A stretch of 64,000 nt of DNA, taken from JBBKWU01 sp037969035. Lineage in GTDB: Bacteria > Pseudomonadota > Alphaproteobacteria > Micavibrionales > Micavibrionaceae. A program made the position numbers and the translations under genes. The notes under the pieces are model-generated. The model worked only from the letters and a program-made list of their open reading frames with translations. It did not search any database and had not been told where the DNA came from. Shown here one piece after another: positions 52,868 through 60,341 of this stretch. The stretch is from contig JBBKWU010000021.1 of the NCBI GenBank assembly GCA_037969035.1, forward strand, positions 1 to 64,000. Reading direction: 5' to 3'. The first letter of the stretch is position 1, and each line of letters starts with the position of its first letter.

Positions 52868-53350
52868 CTAGCCGAATGTTGTATCAATCGATTCCAACGC
52901 CGACTCCAGATCCTCTTTCGGATCGGAGAGCTTCTTATTTACATCAATCATGACAAAAATGCCAAGAATAAGAAAAAATAATGCGTCTATCGCGCCACTG
53001 TTTTCTGCATCGGTCTCAATAAACCCTGGCAGTAAGCCCACCAACAAAATAATGCTGAACAAAAGAGAGTATAAAAGCACCAAAGAAAACGCAACGCGGC
53101 TATAGCCAGAAATCAAAACCCGTGCTGTTTCTTTGTCTATATCGATTTTAATATCCAAATCCAGCTTCGCATGACGCGTCATGCTCGCGGGTGAGCCTGT
53201 CGTACCCTGTACAGAAAAATCTTCATCGCCTTCAGAGATGGATTTAAGCTCAATTGTCTTTTCAAGGCTTTCAAGCAAAAGCTTTTTAACATCACCAACA
53301 GAAGCCTTACGCTTTAACTGTATTTTTTTGGATACGGACAGATGTTTCAT
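52868..53350 (-). CDS. unknown membrane protein, 160 aa
   Basis: No family recognised. The N-terminal half is charged and possibly cytoplasmic (about 1-78; M-K-H-L-S-V-S-K-K-I-Q). Two hydrophobic helices follow (about 82-107 and 118-136), and the C-terminus is acidic. The ATG follows a run of AT-rich sequence without a strong ribosome binding site. Monocistronic, in the same direction as the IalB-like gene upstream of it. Confidence 0.55.
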   Translation of the reverse strand: MKHLSVSKKIQLKRKASVGDVKKLLLESLEKTIELKSISEGDEDFSVQGTTGSPASMTRHAKLDLDIKIDIDKETARVLISGYSRVAFSLVLLYSLLFSIILLVGLLPGFIETDAENSGAIDALFFLILGIFVMIDVNKKLSDPKEDLESALESIDTTFG

Positions 53351-53414
53351 TTATATTTCTGACTTCCTGATATCTTGCGATACCTGCTTGATAGAAAATT
53401 ATGACTGTGAATTC

Positions 53415-53930
53415 TTAGATACCGCACTCTTTGGAAATGGCATCATGTGCCGCGCCAGAACCGCTCAGGCTGAACGTGTCTGTGGTTAGTGTACCACGTT
53501 TGGATGTGCCTTTAACCACCATTTTGCTGCCCTTGCGAATCGAATCGGTGATTTTATTGTCTGTTGAGGCATCTGGTGCCCACGCTGTTTCATCTTGCGT
53601 GAACAATGTGTAAGTCGTCGAATCGATCTTCACCGTGGCATCACTGCCCGCTTTATACGGATAACCCGTGATATAGCTGAATACGTTCTTTGTACCTTCG
53701 GCAGGGCGGTGCGTTACAAGCGCGTAAATTTTACCGCGAGCTTTATAATCACCTTCGTCTTTGTCTGGCTCACTCGCCATATAACAAACCTTGTTACCGT
53801 CTTCGGTGAACACAAAAGCTGACCATTTACCGAATGTGCCGAGCTCCGTCGGATCAGCCGCCTGTGCGGGTGCTGCCGCAAATGACAGTGCCAGTCCCAA
53901 AAGACCGCTTAACATTATGATCCGTTTACT
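53415..53930 (-). CDS. IalB-like periplasmic protein, 171 aa
   Basis: Belongs to the invasion-associated locus B family, common in alphaproteobacteria and named after a Bartonella gene. A signal peptide of about 24 residues ends in A-Q-A. The mature domain has the family pattern G-x-W-S-A-F-V-F-T-E-D-G-N-K-V-C-Y-M near the N-terminus, a central Cys, and a C-terminal G-x-S-K-R-G-T-x-T-x-D-T-F-S-L-S-G box with a final Cys. An AAAGGA ribosome binding site sits 7 bases before the ATG at 53930; an upstream start 12 codons earlier was rejected. The precise role is unknown. Confidence 0.85.
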   Translation of the reverse strand, partial: SKRIIMLSGLLGLALSFAAAPAQAADPTELGTFGKWSAFVFTEDGNKVCYMASEPDKDEGDYKARGKIYALVTHRPAEGTKNVFSYITGYPYKAGSDATVKIDSTTYTLFTQDETAWAPDASTDNKITDSIRKGSKMVVKGTSKRGTLTTDTFSLSGSGAAHDAISKECGI

Positions 53931-54102
53931 CATACCAAATCCTTTTTTATTCAATTGAATGGTCATCTATCACCTATTTAAATTCTGCTACTCTTAACTA
54001 TGAAATCGTCAAATATGAAATCGCGTCAATGAATCTTGACCCTAAGACTGTTTGACTGATTATACAATGCTCTGCCTTATCTTTTAAACAAAAAATAATT
54101 TT

Positions 54103-54130
54103 TGATCCATTTTGTGCATTTTAACGTACC
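54103..54130 (+). promoter_or_regulatory. candidate ECF11-type autoregulatory promoter
   Basis: TGATCC (54103-54108) matches the -35 element known for RpoE/ECF11 promoters of Rhodobacter. About 16 bases on comes CGTACC at 54125-54130, a weak -10 candidate. It lies 45 bases before the TTG start of the sigma factor gene, as expected for autoregulation. Matching was by eye. Confidence 0.4.
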
Positions 54131-54152
54131 AATACCATACAAGGAGATTATT

Positions 54153-54812
54153 TTGTCATTTTCAGGGCAATCACAGCGTTTTTCACTTTACGAGCAAGAA
54201 AATAACTTGCTAAATGCCTATATGATGCAGAAAAACAGTGCACACATCACGGATTCCGCCAATAATACCCCCTCGCACGAGGATATGATTGTTGCCATTG
54301 CGGAAAAACAAGACAAAGACTCCTTTGTTGAGCTCTTTGAATATTTTGCGCCGCGCCTGAAGTCATTTTTGATGCGCGGCGGCACGAATCCTGATTTAGC
54401 GGACGAGCTGGCGCAAGAAACCATGCTGTCCGTTTGGCAAAAGGCAGGCAGCTTCAACCCCGACCAAGCCCGCGCCAGCACATGGATATTCACCATTGCC
54501 CGTAATAAACGCATTGATGCCTTTCGCAAGGCAAAACGCCCCGAGCCTGATATCGATAATTTCGAGATCGAAGACAAATCCATTGTCATGCCCGATATCC
54601 GTATCACAAGCGATGAACAAGCCGCCGCCTTATCAATGGCGTTAAAAAGCCTACCCGAGGAACAAGCATCCCTCATCCGTAAATCATATTTCGAGGAAAA
54701 AACACATATGGATATCGCCGCCGAAGAAAACATACCGCTCGGCACTGTGAAGTCCCGCATTCGCCTCGCCTTGGATAAATTACGTCATAGTTTAGGAGGG
54801 CTAGAGCGATGA
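54153..54812 (+). CDS. rpoE: ECF sigma factor, RpoE/ECF11-like, 219 aa
   Basis: An extracytoplasmic-function sigma factor. Region 2 is F-E-Y-F-A-P-R-L-K-S-F with D-E-L-A-Q-E-T-M-L-S-V-W (about residues 66-100), and region 4 is about 160-214 with I-A-A-E-E-N-I-P-L-G-T-V-K-S-R-I-R-L-A. The start is TTG at 54153 because AAGGAG sits 7 bases upstream. It forms a coupled pair with a ChrR-like anti-sigma (overlap ATGA at 54809), the arrangement of the singlet-oxygen-responsive RpoE-ChrR system in Rhodobacter. Regulon genes are not visible here. Confidence 0.88.
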   Translation: MSFSGQSQRFSLYEQENNLLNAYMMQKNSAHITDSANNTPSHEDMIVAIAEKQDKDSFVELFEYFAPRLKSFLMRGGTNPDLADELAQETMLSVWQKAGSFNPDQARASTWIFTIARNKRIDAFRKAKRPEPDIDNFEIEDKSIVMPDIRITSDEQAAALSMALKSLPEEQASLIRKSYFEEKTHMDIAAEENIPLGTVKSRIRLALDKLRHSLGGLER

Positions 54813-55513
54813 GCGAGAACGCCAAAGATATTTCGCACGATCATCTGGCACATCTGATGATGGATTATGCTTCTGGTGCGCTGGACGAAGGCTTTGCCCT
54901 TGTGATGGCATCTTATGTCAGCCTTTCTCCTGCTGCGTGTGCACAATTAAGACAGCTCGAAAGCATTGGCGGTGCATTGCTTTGTCAAGATTGCGAGCCC
55001 GAAGATATGAAAGAAGACAGCCTGCAAAATGTTATGGCTCGTCTTGATGATTATCTGGAACAAATCGAAAAAAGCACCGCCGAAACCTTGGAACAAGCCC
55101 ATATGAATGTCAAAATCGACGTTGATTGCTGTATTCCAAAACCAATCACGCAACACATCGCCGCGCAAATGCCTGCCGCGCCCAAATGGTCGCGCCTGCT
55201 ACCGGGCATCGAAGTCATCAATATCCCACTCAGCAAAAGCTGCGCCAACCAGCTCAAACTTATAAAACTTGATCCTGCGACCACGACCCCTGCGCATACG
55301 CATCGCGGGCTTGAAATCACCTTGGTTTTGGATGGGGCGTTTACCGATGAAACAGGTTCATACCCTGCGGGGTCAATTCTCGCGCATGATGAGCATGTGC
55401 ATCACCAGCCCGTATCTTGCCCGAAACAAGGCTGCGTTTGCCTTATCGCAACCGACGCACCCCTGCGCTTCACGCAAGGCCTCATGCGACTTTTAAATCC
55501 GTTTTTGAAATAA
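54809..55513 (+). CDS. chrR: ChrR-like anti-sigma factor with cupin domain, 234 aa
   Basis: A cupin-containing anti-sigma factor. The N-terminal anti-sigma domain (about 1-80; HLAHLMMDYASGALDEGFAL) holds the ECF sigma. The C-terminal cupin (about 110-225; P-A-H-T-H-R-G-L-E, then D-E-H-V-H-H-Q-P) keeps the H-x-H-x3-E and His metal ligands. From memory, Rhodobacter ChrR binds zinc in the anti-sigma domain through His6, His31, Cys35 and Cys38. Here the matching positions read M-A-S-Y-V-S-L-S-P-A-A-C, so three of the four appear lost. Start codon overlaps the sigma gene. Confidence 0.85.
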   Translation: MSENAKDISHDHLAHLMMDYASGALDEGFALVMASYVSLSPAACAQLRQLESIGGALLCQDCEPEDMKEDSLQNVMARLDDYLEQIEKSTAETLEQAHMNVKIDVDCCIPKPITQHIAAQMPAAPKWSRLLPGIEVINIPLSKSCANQLKLIKLDPATTTPAHTHRGLEITLVLDGAFTDETGSYPAGSILAHDEHVHHQPVSCPKQGCVCLIATDAPLRFTQGLMRLLNPFLK

Positions 55514-55520
55514 TCCCACC

Positions 55521-55557
55521 GTCATTGCGAGAAGGGCAAAGCCCGACGCGGCAATCC
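55521..55557. repeat. REP-like palindrome (ATTGCGA...GCAAT type)
   Basis: The stretch begins GTCATTGCGAGAAGGGC and ends GCGGCAATCC. ATTGC/GCAAT ends and an inner GGGC-AAA-GCCC hairpin make it strongly palindromic. Very similar 30-40 base palindromes occur as dispersed intergenic repeats in many proteobacteria, including rickettsiae. It directly precedes the 103-nt repeat copy. Confidence 0.6.
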
Positions 55558-55566
55558 AGTACTTTT

Positions 55567-55669
55567 GTCGTTTCGCTTTGGTTTGTGACAAGGCGCAAAC
55601 AACGAAGCGTAGTAAAACTACGAGAGGCGTGCAGCAACGCTGTCACAAGGCAAATGGGAACGACTAAAC
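55567..55669 (+). repeat. 103-nt structured intergenic repeat, copy 1
   Basis: The copy at 57484-57586 has the same length and direction with most bases identical. It folds: the outer pair is GTCGTT 55567-55572 with AACGAC 55659-55664, then TGTGACA 55584-55590 with TGTCACA 55641-55647. Inside lie hairpins CGTAG-TAAAA-CTACG (55608-55622) and GCGT/ACGC (55627-55640). Its last bases include the TAG stop of the TrmH-like gene on the minus strand. Confidence 0.75.
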
Positions 55670-56200
55670 GGTTCCCGTGCGCGAAATACGGCGCGGGCCT
55701 TGTACGTGCCCAATATGTTCTTCTGTCGGGCCGCCTGCGCGAATAGGTCTATCGGCAAAACGCCCCATAGACGTTAGGCGGTCATACATAACCAACGCCC
55801 CCGCAACCCCAACATTAATACAAAACTTCATCGGGATATGGACAATATGGTCGCATTTTTCTTGCAGCGCAGGTGATAAGCTCCCCATTTCAGGGCCCAA
55901 AACATAAGCCGCGCGCGTTGGGTGACGGAATGTCGGCAGCTCAATCGAATCCTCAATGAACTCAATCCCCACCAATTGGCACCCTTTGGGTAATCGAAGC
56001 TCCGATACCTCGTTATATTGGTAATAGGGCACATGATCGAACGCGCCCGATGTATCGGTGGCGCGCACTTCCTGTAAATCAAGACACGGATTAATCGCAA
56101 AGAAAAACTCCGCTCCAAACGCATGGGCTGAGCGCACGAGGTTGCCAACATTCCCCTCTTTGCTGATTTCCTCAACACCAATCCCAAAATATCCACGCAT
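55664..56200 (-). CDS. SpoU/TrmH-family RNA methyltransferase, 178 aa
   Basis: A SPOUT-class RNA 2'-O-methyltransferase domain without an extra N-terminal domain. The three family motifs are in order: G-N-V-G-N-L-V-R-S-A-H-A-F-G-A (about 17-31), Y-V-L-G-P-E-M-G-S-L-S (about 99-109) and I-P-M-K-F-C-I-N-V-G-V-A-G-A-L-V-M-Y-D-R (about 121-140). The third motif reads C-I-N-V-G-V where many members read S-L-N-V-S-V. The target RNA is unknown. The stop lies inside a repeat copy, and the aminotransferase gene is 30 bases upstream in the same orientation. Confidence 0.85.
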   Translation of the reverse strand: MRGYFGIGVEEISKEGNVGNLVRSAHAFGAEFFFAINPCLDLQEVRATDTSGAFDHVPYYQYNEVSELRLPKGCQLVGIEFIEDSIELPTFRHPTRAAYVLGPEMGSLSPALQEKCDHIVHIPMKFCINVGVAGALVMYDRLTSMGRFADRPIRAGGPTEEHIGHVQGPRRISRTGTV

Positions 56201-56230
56201 GTTTTATCCTTCCAATTTTCTTTCGTAGTC

Positions 56231-57445
56231 TTACCGTATAGCCTTCTCAAGCCGATCTAGTGCGTCATTTAATTTTTCTTCTGATACCGCGAAGCATAGC
56301 CGCATATAGCCTGCCCCAACTTTGCCAAAGGCGCAACCCGGTGCCAATGAAAGATTGGACTCATCAATTAAACGGCGTGCCAACTCTAAGCAGTTCGGAT
56401 ATTTTTCCACCCGAAAAAAGGCGTAGAACGTGGCATCGATTTTAGGCACATCAACACCCTCCATCGCGCCCAAACGCTGCATCACGGTGTCGCGGTTTTT
56501 GCGCCAGATATCGACTTGTGCGGTAATAAATTTCTCGCCCTGCCGCAAGGCTTCGATCGCGCCAAACTGGCTAAAGGTCGGCGGGCCCATATTATCGTAC
56601 AGCGCAATATCGCGGATAATTTCTTCGGCAATCGGTGGGCCCACAAGCCACCCCAAACGCCACCCCGTCATCGCCCAGCTTTTGGAAAAGCTATTGACCA
56701 CGAACACTTTATCATCGGGTTTTGCCACATCCAAAAAGCTTGGCGCACGTACAGCATCAAACACCGTACGTCCGTAAACTTCGTCTGAAACGACCCAAAT
56801 ACCGCGCTCCCGCGCGAAATCGAGGGCTGTACGCATTTCATCTTCGCTCATCATCCAACCTGTCGGGTTGGACGGGCTTGTGATTAATATCGCTTTGGTT
56901 TTGGGTGTGCAGGCATCAAAGAGCTTCTGCATTTCGAGCTGCCAGCTTCCGTTGCTCCGCGTCAGCGGCACTTCGGTGCAATGCCCTTGCGCCAGTTCCA
57001 CAGCACCCAGCAAGTTTTTCCAGATCGGCGTCACCGCCACAACCTCGTCGCCTTGGTCGAGCAATGCCGTTAACGCCAAATGCATCGCCGTTGTGCCTGA
57101 ACCTGTCACGAAAATGCGGTCACGGCCGATATCAAGGCCAAACACGCGGCGGTAATAATCCGATAATTCCGTGCGCAAACTTTCCTGCCCCAACGCAGGG
57201 CCATAAAATGTTTTCCCGTCAACCAACGCTTGTTGCGCGGCTTCGCGGATAAAATCTGGTGTGGCAACGCTGCCTTCACCTTGGGCGAGCGAAAGAATAT
57301 TTTCCCGCCCCCGCGCATAACGCACAATTTCTGCGCCACGGTTCGGTGTTAAATTATCAACCACCGCGCGGAAATTCATTCCCGCCACTTGTGTCGAAAG
57401 CGGTTCCGCGGTGAGGTCAGTCTCTAGATTTTCAATTTTTGTCAT
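56231..57445 (-). CDS. class I/II aminotransferase, 404 aa
   Basis: A pyridoxal-phosphate-dependent aminotransferase of fold type I. The PLP lysine is in V-N-S-F-S-K-S-W-A-M-T-G-W-R-L-G (about residue 255). Other family features are S-P-S-N-P-T-G-W (about 192), S-D-E-V-Y-G-R and the C-terminal G-A-G-Y-M-R-L-C-F-A. Most like aspartate/alanine-type aminotransferases (subgroup I-gamma/AspC-like); substrate not determined. The gene pair with trmH is bracketed by the two repeat copies. The ATG lies 39 bases from the repeat copy at 57484. Confidence 0.85.
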   Translation of the reverse strand: MTKIENLETDLTAEPLSTQVAGMNFRAVVDNLTPNRGAEIVRYARGRENILSLAQGEGSVATPDFIREAAQQALVDGKTFYGPALGQESLRTELSDYYRRVFGLDIGRDRIFVTGSGTTAMHLALTALLDQGDEVVAVTPIWKNLLGAVELAQGHCTEVPLTRSNGSWQLEMQKLFDACTPKTKAILITSPSNPTGWMMSEDEMRTALDFARERGIWVVSDEVYGRTVFDAVRAPSFLDVAKPDDKVFVVNSFSKSWAMTGWRLGWLVGPPIAEEIIRDIALYDNMGPPTFSQFGAIEALRQGEKFITAQVDIWRKNRDTVMQRLGAMEGVDVPKIDATFYAFFRVEKYPNCLELARRLIDESNLSLAPGCAFGKVGAGYMRLCFAVSEEKLNDALDRLEKAIR

Positions 57446-57483
57446 AATTTTATGTTATCCCAAACTTGTATAGTCCTTGTATA

Positions 57484-57586
57484 GTCGTTTCGCTTTATTT
57501 TTTGGCAAGGCGCGAACAACGAAGCGTAGTAAAGCTACGTGAGGCGTGAAGCAACGCTGCCAAAGAATAAATGGGAGCGGCTAAAC
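57484..57586 (+). repeat. 103-nt structured intergenic repeat, copy 2
   Basis: Same element as at 55567-55669. The two halves of the second stem are changed together: here TTTGGCA 57501-57507 pairs with TGCCAAA 57558-57564, while copy 1 has TGTGACA with TGTCACA. That is covariation. The inner CGTAG/CTACG hairpin is conserved, with a single loop change. It lies just upstream of the aminotransferase gene and opens a 622-base gene-poor gap. Confidence 0.75.
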
Positions 57587-58207
57587 TAATCGATTTTTGG
57601 AAAAAAATCAAACCCTGCGCGGCAAAACCATTTATCGGCCTTGCTTGCATTTTATTTCAGAAGCGCTCTTGCGCGATGTCAGGAAAATATAGCGCTAGCT
57701 AGCGCAAGACAGAACACACGCTACACAAAGTGCAAACGCGGCGATGAAAGTCGGCATGTTCATGGCTAAATCAAGCATGCAGATTTTATAGCCATGCCCC
57801 GCCGCAAAAGCAAGAAAAAGAAATGCCACCCCCACAACAATGCGCCTAACACCCCTAATAACTAGTAATATGTCTGAGTTTACATTTAAATTAGCAATAA
57901 ATTCCTAATTTATGCTGTGTTTGGTGTTTTCTTATGTTATGATGGAAATATCAACGGCGAAGCTATATCCAGAAAGGCTTTAAGCACTTTTGGGTGACAA
58001 ACTTGCGAATAAAGTGAAGGACTCCGATTTACGTCGATAAATCAGTCTCTTACGTCGCAAAATAGCCAATACAACGGCTAAAGCGATAGCGACACGCCCG
58101 AACATGATCGTGGAAAACTTGCGAATAAACTGATGAAGCACAAATATCTGTTTGATTTCAGAGTATTAGAGACCACAGAAACCACAAATTTGGCTAATCT
58201 AACAAAT
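57587..58207. other. gene-poor intergenic stretch downstream of acetoacetyl-CoA synthetase
   Basis: Over 600 bases without a convincing gene, apart from one weak minus-strand small frame at 57695-57835. It contains a 14-base palindrome GCGCTAGCTAGCGC at 57692-57705 and two 18-base near-identical direct repeats (AACTTGCGAATAAA-G/C-TGA) at 57999-58016 and 58116-58133. It may be a decayed region or untranslated RNA; I see no terminator at its ends. Confidence 0.4.
57695..57835 (-). CDS. possible small membrane protein, 46 aa
   Basis: On the minus strand a frame starting at a GTG (57835) encodes MGVAFLFLAFAAGHGYKICM, then a second hydrophobic stretch (F-I-A-A-F-A-L-C-V-A-C-V-L), giving two helices with little charge. 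An AGG sits 9-10 bases upstream as a weak ribosome binding site. The frame is open about 20 codons further upstream without another start. The composition is protein-like, but there is no database support and no conserved neighbour. Confidence 0.25.
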   Translation of the reverse strand: MGVAFLFLAFAAGHGYKICMLDLAMNMPTFIAAFALCVACVLSCAS

Positions 58208-60202
58208 CTAGCTCTGTAGCTCTGGTAAATCCTTATACAGATCCAATGCTTCTGGGTTGGCCAGTGCTTCGGCATTCTTGATTTTGCGTCCGTGAATAAC
58301 GTCACGTACAGCGAGTTCAGTGATTTTTCCTGATTTTGTCCGTGGGATATCGCTCACCGCGATGACTTTTGCGGGCATATGACGTGGTGATGCGCCTGTG
58401 CGGATTGTAGTTTTGATTTGCTTGATAAGTTCCTCGCTCAGGGTTTCGCCGTCCTTGAGCGTGACGAACAATATCACCCGTACATCACCATCCCAATCTT
58501 GGCCAACGGCAATGCTCTCCTTGACTTGCGGGATTTGTTCGACTTGGCGGTAAATCTCGGATGTGCCGATACGTACACCGCCGGGGTTTAATGTCGCATC
58601 TGATCGGCCATGGATGATAAACCCATTATGCGCCGTGCGTTCAATCCAGTCGCCGTGGCACCAAATGTTATCGAACCGTCCGAAATAGGCGTCATGATAT
58701 TTCTGTCCGTCTTCGTCATTCCAAAATGACACGGGCATACACGGAAACGGTTTTGTACAAACAAGCTCCCCCGACCCCGCGCCCGCAGGAATAGGTTTCC
58801 CCTCTTCATCAAACACATCCACCGCCATCCCAAGGCCTGCGCCCTGTATCTCACCGCGATAAACAGGTGACACAGGATTACCAAGCACAAAGCAAGACAC
58901 AATATCCGTCCCACCCGAGATCGAGGCAAGGTGTACGTCTTTCTTGATCGAGGCGTACACATAGTCAAAGCTCTCGTGAACCAGCGGTGATCCTGTCGAT
59001 GTCATCGTCCGCATCGCGCACAAATCATGGGTTTCCATCGGTCTCAACTCATTAATCTTCAGCGCGTCGATATACTTCGCGCTCGTGCCAAACAATTTGC
59101 ACTCATGCGCATCGGCAAAATCCCACAACACATTCCCATCTGGATAAAACGGTGATCCATCATAAAGCAACAACGTCGCGCCCGAGGCCAAGCCCGTCAC
59201 AAGCCAGTTCCACATCATCCACCCGCAAGTGGTGAAATAGAACATGTGGTTGCCTTCTTTGATATCGCAATGCAGGCGGTGTTCTTTAACATGCTGGATC
59301 AACGTGCCGCCATGGCCGTGGACAATGCATTTGGGCACACCCGTTGTGCCGCTTGAGAACATAATGAATAGCGGGTGATTGAAGTCAAAACGCTCGAACG
59401 TCATCAAATGCGGCTCATATCCGCCGACATATTGCTCATCTGTCATGGCATTCGTCAGACCGCTTAGATCGGGTTCATCATTGACGAACGGGATCACGAT
59501 TGTCTTTTGAAGCCCGTTAAGCGCGGGTTGAATGTCTTTGATCTTGCCGAGGCAATCAATGGTTTTACCGCCGTAGTAATAGCCGTCCACGCACACCAAA
59601 ACCTTTGGTTCAATCTGCCCGAAGCGGTCAATCACGCCTTGCGCGCCAAAATCAGGCGAGGCCGATGACCAGATCGCACCAAGAGAGGTCGCCGCCAGCA
59701 TCGCAATGATAGTCTCAGGCATGTTGGGCATATAACCCGCAACGCGGTCACCCTTGACAATGCCTTGCGCTTTAAACGCCTGCACCCACTGGCTGACGCG
59801 ATCATACAATTCGATATGTTTGATTTCACGTTCTGCGCCTGTTTCGTCGCGGAAAATAATGGCAACTTGTTCATCACGACGGCGGAGCATGTTTTCGGCA
59901 TAGCTCACAGCACCCTGAGGAAAGAATTTCGCGCCCGGCATTTTATGCGCATCTTGCAGCACCACATCACCTTGTTCGCCGATAATGTCAAAAAAGCTCC
60001 AGAGCTTTGACCAGAAATCTTCGCTGTGATCGACCGACCATTGCCAAAACGCCTGATAATCATCAAAATCATGGCCATTGTGGCGCATAAAGGCCGAGAG
60101 CTGGCTCAGCTTGCGTTCGGCACTATCAGGTGTCCATAAAAGTGCGGCGTCGTCATTGACGACATTGGCGACATCATTCTCTGCGGTAATGGTTTGGCTC
60201 AT
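58208..60202 (-). CDS. acetoacetyl-CoA synthetase (acetoacetate-CoA ligase), 664 aa
   Basis: An AMP-forming acyl-CoA synthetase that activates acetoacetate. The ATP-binding P-loop motif F-S-S-G-T-T-G-V-P-K-C (about residue 265), then G-W-M-M-W-N-W-L, and the N-terminal acetoacetyl-CoA-synthetase-type box S-A-S-P-D-F-G-A are seen. The C-terminal A10 lysine motif P-R-T-K-S-G-K is at about residue 630. The WS-D-W-E hydrolase-like start and overall length match acetoacetyl-CoA synthetases. The ATG at 60202 has AGAGG 6 bases upstream. It would feed acetoacetate from 3-hydroxybutyrate or tyrosine degradation into acetyl-CoA. Confidence 0.9.
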   Translation of the reverse strand: MSQTITAENDVANVVNDDAALLWTPDSAERKLSQLSAFMRHNGHDFDDYQAFWQWSVDHSEDFWSKLWSFFDIIGEQGDVVLQDAHKMPGAKFFPQGAVSYAENMLRRRDEQVAIIFRDETGAEREIKHIELYDRVSQWVQAFKAQGIVKGDRVAGYMPNMPETIIAMLAATSLGAIWSSASPDFGAQGVIDRFGQIEPKVLVCVDGYYYGGKTIDCLGKIKDIQPALNGLQKTIVIPFVNDEPDLSGLTNAMTDEQYVGGYEPHLMTFERFDFNHPLFIMFSSGTTGVPKCIVHGHGGTLIQHVKEHRLHCDIKEGNHMFYFTTCGWMMWNWLVTGLASGATLLLYDGSPFYPDGNVLWDFADAHECKLFGTSAKYIDALKINELRPMETHDLCAMRTMTSTGSPLVHESFDYVYASIKKDVHLASISGGTDIVSCFVLGNPVSPVYRGEIQGAGLGMAVDVFDEEGKPIPAGAGSGELVCTKPFPCMPVSFWNDEDGQKYHDAYFGRFDNIWCHGDWIERTAHNGFIIHGRSDATLNPGGVRIGTSEIYRQVEQIPQVKESIAVGQDWDGDVRVILFVTLKDGETLSEELIKQIKTTIRTGASPRHMPAKVIAVSDIPRTKSGKITELAVRDVIHGRKIKNAEALANPEALDLYKDLPELQS

Positions 60203-60341
60203 TTTGTCCTCTGTTCTTTGCATGCGTCTCAATCGGCAAGACTAGCCAAAGGGCGCGAATAATATTAAAGTCTTTTTTTACGCGATGAGTAAGCTAGATT
60301 AATAGAACGCTTGGAAAAGAAAAGAGTTTGAGGGCAAAACA

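Noticed and set aside
55514..55663. Coding gene between chrR and trmH
   Set aside because: The region is fully accounted for by the REP-like palindrome and the 103-nt repeat; no frame has a ribosome binding site.
57692..57705. GCGCTAGCTAGCGC as a site-specific recombination or origin element
   Set aside because: A 14-base palindrome alone is weak; no matching sites, DnaA boxes or recombinase genes are nearby.
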